Shown here piece after piece: positions 34,996 through 42,335 of a stretch of DNA of 64,000 bases (position 1 is the stretch's first letter; every line of letters starts with the position of its first letter). This DNA comes from Photobacterium swingsii (GTDB lineage: Bacteria; Pseudomonadota; Gammaproteobacteria; Enterobacterales; Vibrionaceae), in contig NZ_AP024853.1 of the NCBI RefSeq assembly GCF_024346715.1, positions 558,001 through 622,000 of the forward strand, read 5' to 3'. The notes below the pieces were generated by a model. It did not search any database. It had not been told where the DNA came from and saw only the letters and a list, made by a program, of their open reading frames with translations. A program made the translations under genes and the position numbers.

Positions 34996-37188
34996 TTACA
35001 ACTTGGTCCAAGCATCTTGCCAATACAAGCTATCAGCTGGGGCATACGATGCGCTGGCACACCATGCCGTAAATGGCCACGGCTTACATTCATAAACCCC
35101 GTTATCAGCACCTAGCACTTTGTCACCCGCTTGGTAACTCACACCCGCTTGATATGGTGGATAATCACCAGAAGGTGGGGTTACTGTACCTTCTTCTTTA
35201 ATGGTAAATGGCGCGGTAAATACCACCATTTCACCGTCCGCTGTTGTACCCGCGACGTCTAATGTGTAGCGACCTGCATCAGCGTTAAAGATATCAAGCG
35301 TGATCGCTTTGGAATCAACAAGGTTTACTTTCGCTTGATTCATCACAACGCCTGCACTATTAGCTGCCATCACGGTGACATCAAGCGCTTCATTCGCAGT
35401 TAACGTTAGCGACAAACGCACTTCACCATTTGCAGCTAGATACTCTGGCGCTAGGCCCGATACATTAAGCTCTGTATCCACATCGGGATCGGGCGTTTCA
35501 CCGCCACATGTGGTGTCGGACACTTTTTTCCACACGCCCCACTCACCAGTTGTGCCTGGTTCATCACCACGCGTCCACCAGCCTGCTTCCCAAGTCGCAC
35601 CATTATGCGAAACTTGGTCGCCTTCTACATAGGTTGTGGCTGCATTCCATTCATTGGCACAGCTACTGCCGTCACTCACAACAACTTTACGCTCAGCACG
35701 CACCGTTTGGTTGGCGCTATCAGTCACCGAATATTGAAGCGTGTAGCTACCTGCACGGTTTGTATCAACAGCCCCTGTTACGCGGATCTGATTGGTCAAT
35801 TCACCGTCTTCCGCATCCGTTGCTGTGACATTGGCTAAAGGATCAAACGTTGCACCAATCATTACATTGGTATCTTTCACGCCGTTCAATACCGGCTTTT
35901 GGCTATAAACTTCAATACTGCGCGCTTTGACGGTTTCGTTGTCATCGCTGTCTTGTACTCGGTAAGTTAAGACGTATGTCCCAAGCTGACGTACATCAAC
36001 ACTGCCCTCAACAACGATTGAACCTGTTAGGTCACCGTCTTCTTTATCAAACGCCGTAACATTCGCTAATTCATTAAACATCTCACCATACAACACGCGA
36101 GTATTCTCTACCCCTTTAAAAACAGGTTCGCCTTCTGCTGGTGGCGGTGGTGTTTGACCATGTACGAATGGGCCATAGTTGTTAATGAACGTCTCACTGT
36201 AGGCTTGGCCTGACGCATTGGTGCCCATATCCCAGTTCACCGACCATGTCATCACACCGCGTAATGGTTGCCCTTGCTTGTTCAAGCGCTCAAATGCATC
36301 GTAGAGATCTTGTGGATCTTGTACATAGCCTGTTGCGGCAGCATCAATGCTTGATGGAATACCAAATACCAGTTTACTACTAGGGATTTTATGGAAGCCA
36401 CGCGTCCCATTGGCGAGTGAATCTGAAATATAGTAAATAAATTCTTCTTTTAACGCATCGTTGTTTTGAGCAATCCAGCCAACGCCTTCAACCCAAATCC
36501 CATCGCCACCTTGGTTATAAAACTGCGGGTTAATCCAGTCGTAGTAACCTTCAAGGCTCTCTATGTATGGCACGTATTTACCGCCCGAAGTTAAGTATGG
36601 AAACTCAGGTGCCATGGTAATCAGGAAGTTTTTACCCTGCGCTTTATAGTGATCTTTCACGATACGCAGCGCGGCAGGAATCACGGTTTGGTTATCAGCG
36701 GCTGTCACAGCTGCTTGTTCTAAATCGATATCTAAGCCATCAAAACCGTAAACATCGGTGAGGCGAATGATCTCTTCAGCAAATGCTTGCTCATCACCCT
36801 TTTTCAATTCAACGTGTGCGTCTGCGCCACCTAGCGCGATTAACACAGAACGACCTTGCTTATTCAACTCACCAATTTGATTAGTAAATTCTTGTTCAGA
36901 CAAACCTATAGTTGGGTCTAAACGAAATGTCGGAATACGACCTTCAGCCACATCGAACACTTTCATGAAGGAAACATTCACCACGTTGTACATTGGGTTC
37001 ACCGCTTCCAATGTCACGCATGGCGCATTACCACCTTTGTAACCAGCGCCATCACACCAGTTGTGCCAGTAACCAACGACTACACCCGCTTCCGGGTTAA
37101 CCATTTTTGCGCTATCAGCATATGCTGCACCAGAGAAAGCAGCGATGCTTACAGATATTGCTAGTTGGAGTGCATTACGTTTTAACAT
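34996..37188 (-). CDS. Secreted multidomain chitinase, GH18
   Basis: About 730 residues. A signal peptide (LQLAISVSIAAFSGAAYA) precedes a GH18 barrel (about 30-330) whose catalytic D-x-x-D-x-D-x-E motif is DGLDIDLEQ at about residue 153. Two DUF5011 Ig-like repeats follow (each with LANVTA near its start), then a CBM5/12 chitin-binding module (WNAATTYVEGDQVSHNG), a linker domain, and a C-terminal CBM73-like module (YQAGDKV and WC then W..AW). It degrades extracellular chitin, feeding the chitobiase and PTS of this window. The ATG at 37188 with GGAAA upstream is preferred over 37248. Confidence 0.93.
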   Translation of the reverse strand: MLKRNALQLAISVSIAAFSGAAYADSAKMVNPEAGVVVGYWHNWCDGAGYKGGNAPCVTLEAVNPMYNVVNVSFMKVFDVAEGRIPTFRLDPTIGLSEQEFTNQIGELNKQGRSVLIALGGADAHVELKKGDEQAFAEEIIRLTDVYGFDGLDIDLEQAAVTAADNQTVIPAALRIVKDHYKAQGKNFLITMAPEFPYLTSGGKYVPYIESLEGYYDWINPQFYNQGGDGIWVEGVGWIAQNNDALKEEFIYYISDSLANGTRGFHKIPSSKLVFGIPSSIDAAATGYVQDPQDLYDAFERLNKQGQPLRGVMTWSVNWDMGTNASGQAYSETFINNYGPFVHGQTPPPPAEGEPVFKGVENTRVLYGEMFNELANVTAFDKEDGDLTGSIVVEGSVDVRQLGTYVLTYRVQDSDDNETVKARSIEVYSQKPVLNGVKDTNVMIGATFDPLANVTATDAEDGELTNQIRVTGAVDTNRAGSYTLQYSVTDSANQTVRAERKVVVSDGSSCANEWNAATTYVEGDQVSHNGATWEAGWWTRGDEPGTTGEWGVWKKVSDTTCGGETPDPDVDTELNVSGLAPEYLAANGEVRLSLTLTANEALDVTVMAANSAGVVMNQAKVNLVDSKAITLDIFNADAGRYTLDVAGTTADGEMVVFTAPFTIKEEGTVTPPSGDYPPYQAGVSYQAGDKVLGADNGVYECKPWPFTAWCASASYAPADSLYWQDAWTKL

Positions 37189-37499
37189 TTCTATTTCCAC
37201 AAAAGTCGCTGTGGTTGTCACAGCCATGAAACTTATTTTAGTCATCAAATTTTGTGTTTAGGTATAGAAACTTCTACTTCAATGTACTGTTTTTTATAAG
37301 ATTGAGATCTTCTGTCACATTATTAAAATTAGCTATATTTAAAAATTGACGATTTCTACAATTTATCCATACAGGTAATAACTTTCAATAAAACCACTAA
37401 ATAACAATGAGATAAAACGAAACAATCCCTATTCAGTCATACATAGAGTGAATCACAGCTAAATACGTAATAATGAAGAAAGCGAACGGCTCTGTTGAT
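37189..37499. other. 311-bp intergenic region left of the defence island
   Basis: AT-rich, holds the chitinase promoter and the end of the sirtuin gene. I searched it by eye for a further DUF3820 remnant and for a tRNA or repeat that could mark the left island end, and saw none. Confidence 0.5.
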
Positions 37500-38201
37500 T
37501 TATAACGCTTGCCAATTCTTACATATAACAGGAACGATACTTGCGGCCTTACCTCTGATGAACTTGTAACCAAATGGCACTCTCCCTTTAATATCAAGAG
37601 AAACAAGCTTTTTCTCTGCCTTATACGGGGCTTTTTTGAGTAGTCCTGCGGCTGGCTGCACAGTTAGGGAGCTCCCAATGGCAAGTACTTTATCAGCAGA
37701 CTTTATATAATTTCGCGCTTCTTCCAATTGCATGACTGGTTCACCAAACCACACAACATTAGGCCTTAATTGACTATTTAATTCACAATGTTGACCAATA
37801 TAAATCGGCTTATCCCAGTCATAAGTAATCGTAGAATCAAGACTACTTTGGGCGCGATTTAACTGCCCATGCAAGTGTATAACTTTCGAACTACCAGCTT
37901 TTTCATGCAAGTCATCAACATTCTGCGTAATAATAATTACGTCATAGACGGCCTCTAGTTCAGCTAATGCAATGTGAGCTTTATTTGGCAATGCTTTTGC
38001 AGCCGCGATTTTACGCTGGTTGTAAAAGTTCAGCACCAACTCAGGATTGTGTTCAAAAGCGCCTTTCGTTGCTATCTCATGAACAGAATAATTTTCCCAT
38101 AAACCGTCACTGTCTCGAAAAGTACTTAGTCCACTTTCGGCACTTATGCCTGCACCTGTAAAAACAACGATCTTCCTCTTTTTTATCTCATTCACCATCA
38201 T
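37500..38201 (-). CDS. SIR2-family NAD-dependent protein deacylase without zinc cysteines
   Basis: About 233 residues. VFTGAGISAESGLSTFRDSDGLW binds NAD ribose, ITQNVDDLHEKAGS is the nicotinamide pocket and HLHGQL carries the catalytic histidine. WFGEPVMQLEEA and LAIGSSLTVQPAAGLL complete the Rossmann fold. The four zinc-binding cysteines of CobB are absent: only two cysteines occur in the whole protein. Family members remove acyl groups from lysine with NAD, and many SIR2 proteins in defence islands consume NAD. It faces a WYL regulator gene across 115 bp with a symmetric site, suggesting shared control. Confidence 0.85.
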   Translation of the reverse strand: MMVNEIKKRKIVVFTGAGISAESGLSTFRDSDGLWENYSVHEIATKGAFEHNPELVLNFYNQRKIAAAKALPNKAHIALAELEAVYDVIIITQNVDDLHEKAGSSKVIHLHGQLNRAQSSLDSTITYDWDKPIYIGQHCELNSQLRPNVVWFGEPVMQLEEARNYIKSADKVLAIGSSLTVQPAAGLLKKAPYKAEKKLVSLDIKGRVPFGYKFIRGKAASIVPVICKNWQAL

Positions 38202-38242
38202 TTGCACCCATGCTTAAACCTTTGGAATTAAGGATAATATGG

Positions 38243-38265
38243 TATGCGACATATGCTGACGCATA
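38243..38265. promoter_or_regulatory. Inverted repeat in the sirtuin/WYL divergent promoter
   Basis: TATGCG (38243-38248) and CGCATA (38260-38265) are inverted around 11 bases, between two divergent genes. One encodes a WYL-domain regulator, a class known to autorepress through such sites. It is a candidate operator for both transcripts. Confidence 0.5.
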
Positions 38266-38315
38266 GCGTATCATTCAAGAATAAGACCAATAACCGACTG
38301 ATATAAAGGGATATA

Positions 38316-39299
38316 ATGGACAGTGGAATGAGAAAACTATCTGTATTGGCTAAGTTATCTCGACACAGGAAAATATCAGCGCCAGAAATCCAACAACAAT
38401 TAATGGATGAGGGTGAAGAAGTGTCACTTCGGACTGTGCAGAGGGATTTAGTCGAACTTGCGAGCAAGTTTCCAGTATGTAGTGACGAAAGTAAGCCTAT
38501 TGGGTGGCATCTAACGAAAGATGCTGAATTAACCTTGCCAGATTATGATTTAACAACGGCCATTACCTTTACGATGGCTGATAAATATCTCTCTAACTTG
38601 CTTCCACCCGTCATGCGTGAACGACTGGATCCTTATATCAGAACGGCGAATCAATTTTTAGTCACAGAAAACAAAAAACCTCAGAGTCAATGGCCCCAAA
38701 AGATAATCGTTCACACAAAAGGGCAGCCTCTACACACAAGTGATATTTCAGCTGAAACCATAGAGGCGATCTACGCTTCTTTATTCTCAGCAATGTGCCT
38801 ACGACTTACCTATAAGTCATTGACAACAAGCGAAGAAAACGACTTTACTTTTCACCCTTATGGCATTGTTGTGCGTAGCGAACGTTCATACCTTGTCGGA
38901 AAATATGATGGCTATGAGGATATCAGATCATTACTGTTAAGCCGCGTAATTAAAGCAGAGCAAACAAAAAGAGCGGCAGATATCGACGCTGACTTCTCCC
39001 TTTCAAATTATGTTGAAAATGGAAATATGGGAGTCATAAGAAGTGAGCATAAGTTAGCAATAAAGCTATGGATTACCCCTATCTTAGCGGAGATTTTAAC
39101 AGAAACACCACTATCTAAAGATCAAGTGTTCAGTCCCAAAGAGGATGATTTCATTTTGACCGCATCGGTAGATGATACCGATGAATTAAGGCATTGGATT
39201 TTATCAATGTGTAATCACGCTACTGTGCTATCTCCCGAAACGCTACGCAAAGAGATCAAAGATATATTAGTTACAAGTATTTCATACTATGAGGATTAG
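38316..39299 (+). CDS. WYL-domain transcriptional regulator
   Basis: A 327-residue regulator of the type common in phage-defence loci (BrxR/CapW-like). The N-terminal winged HTH (RKLSVLAKLSRHRKISAPEI, SLRTVQRDLVELASKFPV) binds DNA. The WYL domain follows around residues 160-235 (LRLTYKSL, HPYGIVVRSERSYLVGKYDG, LLLSRVIKAE), then a C-terminal WCX-like segment. It is two bases upstream of the GIY-YIG gene and divergent from the sirtuin gene. WYL domains bind nucleic-acid ligands, so it may sense phage infection products. Confidence 0.85.
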   Translation: MDSGMRKLSVLAKLSRHRKISAPEIQQQLMDEGEEVSLRTVQRDLVELASKFPVCSDESKPIGWHLTKDAELTLPDYDLTTAITFTMADKYLSNLLPPVMRERLDPYIRTANQFLVTENKKPQSQWPQKIIVHTKGQPLHTSDISAETIEAIYASLFSAMCLRLTYKSLTTSEENDFTFHPYGIVVRSERSYLVGKYDGYEDIRSLLLSRVIKAEQTKRAADIDADFSLSNYVENGNMGVIRSEHKLAIKLWITPILAEILTETPLSKDQVFSPKEDDFILTASVDDTDELRHWILSMCNHATVLSPETLRKEIKDILVTSISYYED

Positions 39300-39301
39300 A
39301 C

Positions 39302-39835
39302 ATGACAATTAGAGATGATTTTATACACAACCCGCCAATCATTGATGTCTACTGGGAAGGCCCTTACACCATAGATAATATTGATACCGTACAAGACAGC
39401 GCTCACTGTTTATATCAAATTTATGGCCCTCACCCAGTCTATGGTACTAGCACTCTGCTTTACATTGGGAAAACAGAAGCACAAACAGCTGATCAGCGTA
39501 TTCGGCAGCATAATTGGATTTCTAACCAAGCGGACATGTGTAGCATTTACATCGCGACATGTGGAGTTTTCTCGAACTGGAAAAACTGGGGAGAAGACAA
39601 GCGAGAAAGGTATGGTAAATTTCAAGAAACCAAAGGAATAACAATTTCTAATCTCGAATCGCTCCTCATTTATGCGCATCAACCCAGCTACAATAGCCAA
39701 AGCCTGAAATCTACAAATTTTGCTGATAATGCATTTCGTATATTTAATTCAGGCTCTCGGGTATTACTACTTCCTGAAGTTAGCACTCAATTTTATGCAG
39801 ACCCTAATATTAGCCACCCCGAAGCTGATCAGTAA
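39302..39835 (+). CDS. GIY-YIG nuclease family protein
   Basis: A 177-residue protein. CLYQIYG and LLYIGKT correspond to the GIY and YIG strands. The arginine-containing ADQRIRQHNW follows at the expected distance, and NLESLLIYAHQPSYN supplies the metal-binding glutamate near residue 120. This is a minimal GIY-YIG nuclease fold without an obvious extra DNA-binding domain. It is translated directly after the WYL regulator (2-bp gap), so it is probably the effector controlled by it. Its stop is 43 bp before the first DUF3820 remnant. Confidence 0.75.
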   Translation: MTIRDDFIHNPPIIDVYWEGPYTIDNIDTVQDSAHCLYQIYGPHPVYGTSTLLYIGKTEAQTADQRIRQHNWISNQADMCSIYIATCGVFSNWKNWGEDKRERYGKFQETKGITISNLESLLIYAHQPSYNSQSLKSTNFADNAFRIFNSGSRVLLLPEVSTQFYADPNISHPEADQ

Positions 39836-40175
39836 TGGCAGGGGATTGCAGTGAAATATTTAAGGCCTTCAGAGGAGTTACACCTGCTTTAAAGGCCGAA
39901 TCACAGATTCTAAGCCTTCAATTTTAAACTCTAATGCCAACGCAAGCAGTGTACCCAGTTCCCCCTCAGGGAAGCCCTGCTTGCGAAGCTAAAGATAAAC
40001 AATATTCTTTGGGGTTTATCGCATTTTTGGCGAAATTTTGTTAACTGATAGAGCGATATTTAAGCACTCCCGTTAGAAAAATGGCTTTCAGCGCTAACTC
40101 TAAATCGTAACCATAAACTTCCCCAAAAAGAGTTGGCAAAGAATCATCATAAAAGCATCTCAAGGGCAATATGAA
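39836..40175. other. 340-bp gene-free junction containing remnant A
   Basis: Besides the DUF3820 remnant the interval contains the end of the GIY-YIG transcript and downstream sequence of the methyltransferase gene. No complete gene is visible. Confidence 0.6.
39878..40035 (-). pseudogene. DUF3820 3'-end remnant A (attachment scar)
   Basis: Reading the minus strand gives GFPEGELGTLL, then LEFKIEGLESVIRPLKQV and a stop at 39878, closely matching the C-terminal half of the intact DUF3820 protein at 56225-56452. Upstream, in a shifted frame, INPKEY and FAKNA match IDLPEEY and FGKYSG weakly. The 5' half of the gene is absent. The fragment has the same orientation as the intact gene. It lies between the GIY-YIG gene and the methyltransferase/HNH module. 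Of the three remnants it keeps the longest uninterrupted reading frame. Confidence 0.85.
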
Positions 40176-40754
40176 TTAGTTAGTTCTTTTGCAGCTCAGT
40201 ACTATGTTTAGCCATTCATCACTTCTTTCTTTTCTTTTATCAGAAGAAATCCAAAACTCATCGACTTTTAATGCTTCTGGTAAATGATATTGAAGCGTTT
40301 CTAATGTTTGGAAGTTGAAAAAACGTCCGTTTCGAATGCCTTCAAATGTACCATGTTTAAAGCTGGCATAAATCACTCCATCACCAATAACTAAATTAGC
40401 AATTTTTTGAAAGCAGGCTTTTAGCTCATTAGACGGAATATGTAAAAGTGATGCACATGCCCACACGCCATTGAATTTTTTATCAGTTTTCAAGCCTTGG
40501 ATAGTATTTCCCCAAACTTCAACTTTAGCGTAGTTCCTTGCATGTTCAGCTAGAGGCATTGAAGGCTCTAAGCCAGTTGGCACAAACCCTGCGTTTTTAA
40601 AGAAAAGCAAATCTCGACCAGATCCACACCCGATATCTAGAATCTTTGCACCAACTTCAAGCCGATCTAGGAAAGGAGTATAAATCTCTGACATATCAAC
40701 AAAAAGCGTATCATCGATAAAGCTCTTTGCATTCTCAATATAGTAATTTGTCAT
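40176..40754 (-). CDS. Class I SAM-dependent methyltransferase
   Basis: A 192-residue Rossmann methyltransferase. Motif I is ILDIGCGSGRDLLFF (about 37-51), motif II region GLEPSMPLAEHARN, and WACASLLHIPSNEL follows as motif IV. It has no DNA-recognition domain and no NPPY or PC motif, so it is not a standard restriction-system DNA methylase; small-molecule, tRNA or protein targets are all possible. Its start overlaps the stop of the HNH gene by four bases (ATGA), so the two form a tightly coupled pair that alone fills the interval between DUF3820 remnants A and B. Confidence 0.85.
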   Translation of the reverse strand: MTNYYIENAKSFIDDTLFVDMSEIYTPFLDRLEVGAKILDIGCGSGRDLLFFKNAGFVPTGLEPSMPLAEHARNYAKVEVWGNTIQGLKTDKKFNGVWACASLLHIPSNELKACFQKIANLVIGDGVIYASFKHGTFEGIRNGRFFNFQTLETLQYHLPEALKVDEFWISSDKRKERSDEWLNIVLSCKRTN

Positions 40755-41821
40755 ACATCTTCACTCGCATAGGTATATTTAGGTTGCCAGCCTTTAATGG
40801 GTTTAAAGTGCTTATAGATAGTGTTCATCTTATTTACAATTTGCAGTTTTGTTTGTACTCTCAAACTCAAACAGATTGAGTTCTTAAGAGAGTGTTTATG
40901 CTCTTCAAAAAACAGAATATTCCGTTCCAATAGCTTTGTGTAAAATTCACTTTGAGGTGGTGCATCAAACTTACCATCACTACCTCGATTACATTCACGG
41001 CAAGCAATCACTAAATTCCAAACCCCGTTTACGCTAGGGTAGTCACAGCCTAAGTGCTTCATTATAGAAAATGGGAAAAAGTGATCAACATCAGGAAAAT
41101 CATCGCTGTGATTCATCACAAACTTACTCACTTTCCTATTACAATAGAAACAACGACCATTTTGGTAAGGTAATAATGTATCTACAGCCGAACGTAAACC
41201 AATACGCTCACTTGCAGTGACGGAGTAGAATAAACCATCGGTATCATTGTATTGAAGAAGATTAGGTGATAATTCAGCTTTCCAAGCCTCTTCAATAACT
41301 CTCCAACGAGCTTGGTTTTCTTGATTGATCAGCTTCTTTAAGTTCTCTGACTCTAGAATCTCTACCAAGTTATCAGTTAGAACAATACGTTTGTCTTTAC
41401 GTACATCTTCAAAGAGCAAATACTCTTTATCGATTGTTCCCGAGCCTACATTTTGGAAAGCTCTGAACACATCATTGAAAATATATTTACCAGCTGTTTT
41501 ATTTAGCTTTTGCCAGTCAGCTTCAGACTGTTCCGTGTTCAGGTATTGGTCAATGCTATGAGTAAAAGCATTTTCTTTCTTTGCAAACTGGTGATTGTTT
41601 TTACGGTAGTGTCGAACGAGTTCTTTAAGGAATATTTCTTGAACATCCTCATATTTCAGTTCGCAGATAGCTGATTGCTGCATCAACGAGTGGCAAAGAG
41701 CAAACTTATAGGTTGCTGAATTCCTGCCAAACAGAGTGAGGGTACGGAAAGTATTGAGTGCAGTGCTATCAGAATCTAAAAAAGCTTTAATTTCTTTTTT
41801 CTTTATTGGGTTATCGACCAC
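40751..41821 (-). CDS. HNH endonuclease
   Basis: A 356-residue protein. The C-terminal part is an HNH/beta-beta-alpha-metal nuclease with a zinc knuckle: CFYCNRK (about 225), DVDHFFPFS supplying the catalytic D-H (about 245), NLVIACRECNRG (about 270) closing the fold. The first 200 residues are helical and polar with no recognised domain and may be the sensing or target-binding part. It is cotranscribed with a small methyltransferase. The pair looks like a compact two-gene defence system; I cannot match it to a named one. Confidence 0.85.
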   Translation of the reverse strand: MVDNPIKKKEIKAFLDSDSTALNTFRTLTLFGRNSATYKFALCHSLMQQSAICELKYEDVQEIFLKELVRHYRKNNHQFAKKENAFTHSIDQYLNTEQSEADWQKLNKTAGKYIFNDVFRAFQNVGSGTIDKEYLLFEDVRKDKRIVLTDNLVEILESENLKKLINQENQARWRVIEEAWKAELSPNLLQYNDTDGLFYSVTASERIGLRSAVDTLLPYQNGRCFYCNRKVSKFVMNHSDDFPDVDHFFPFSIMKHLGCDYPSVNGVWNLVIACRECNRGSDGKFDAPPQSEFYTKLLERNILFFEEHKHSLKNSICLSLRVQTKLQIVNKMNTIYKHFKPIKGWQPKYTYASEDV

Positions 41822-41867
41822 CTAGCACCTCACCGTATCTCTTAGTCCTTTGATTAAGTTAGGATAA

Positions 41868-41893
41868 TACCACTGTTTATTAAAACAGTGGTA
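41868..41893. repeat. Inverted repeat upstream of the HNH gene
   Basis: TACCACTGTTT (41868-41878) and AAACAGTGGTA (41883-41893) form an 11-bp perfect stem with a 4-base loop, 46 bp upstream of the HNH start. It is well placed to be an operator for the HNH-methyltransferase pair or the outer boundary hairpin of the module. Confidence 0.7.
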
Positions 41894-41989
41894 ACTAATG
41901 GCAATATCAACTGGTTTTGCTCCCCCACCCCCAAAGAAAAAGCTCACAACATACGTGTAGGCTTCCCGTTTCCGCTCAAGTTGATCGGG

Positions 41990-42134
41990 TTAAGGCAACA
42001 TACGTTTAAGCGGCTTTACACGATATCCAACCCTTCAATCTTAAACTCAAGCGTAAGTGCCATCAGCATAACCAACACTCACCATCCGAGAAGCCTTGCT
42101 CTGAGTCCAATAAAAACAGCTTCCTTCTGGTCAA
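41990..42134 (-). pseudogene. DUF3820 3'-end remnant B (attachment scar)
   Basis: On the minus strand the codons read LTRRKLFLLDSEQGFSDGE, which aligns without gaps to LPEEYLLWFANKNQFPSGE of the intact protein. After one frameshift it gives LTLEFKIEGLDIV and, after another, VKPLKRMLP and a stop at 41990. The homology is to the intact DUF3820 gene but the C-terminal residues differ from the other copies. It lies in the 514-bp gap between the HNH gene and the Gabija-like pair. Confidence 0.82.
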
Positions 42135-42335
42135 TGATGCTAGAAAAGAACAACCATCTAGACATGCCTTACTTTACTTACAAAAAACTTGATAAAAGAC
42201 TAACTAGGAATACACTCACTGTTCACGGGGAATTCAAGGCTCCCTCCTAATTCCATGTATCTAGTTAGGTGAATGGTTCGTGCATGGATCCCCCATTTAT
42301 AACAGTCAGATTAGTTATACACCTTAGGATTAGCT

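Larger units (their letters stand above)
41822..42335. other. 514-bp gene-free junction containing remnant B
   Basis: It holds the hairpin at 41868-41893, remnant B and the promoter region of the OLD nuclease gene. A plus-strand frame at 41888-42250 overlaps the antisense of remnant B and is not considered a gene. Confidence 0.6.

Noticed and set aside
37189-37499. Fourth DUF3820 scar or tRNA marking the left island end
   Set aside because: No translation on either strand resembled DUF3820 and no tRNA-like cloverleaf was seen.
40176-40754. DNA methyltransferase of a restriction-modification system
   Set aside because: No NPPY, DPPY or PCQ motif and no target-recognition region; it is a small generic SAM methyltransferase.
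41888-42250. 120-codon plus-strand frame
   Set aside because: It overlaps the antisense of DUF3820 scar B, lacks a ribosome site and has no recognisable content.
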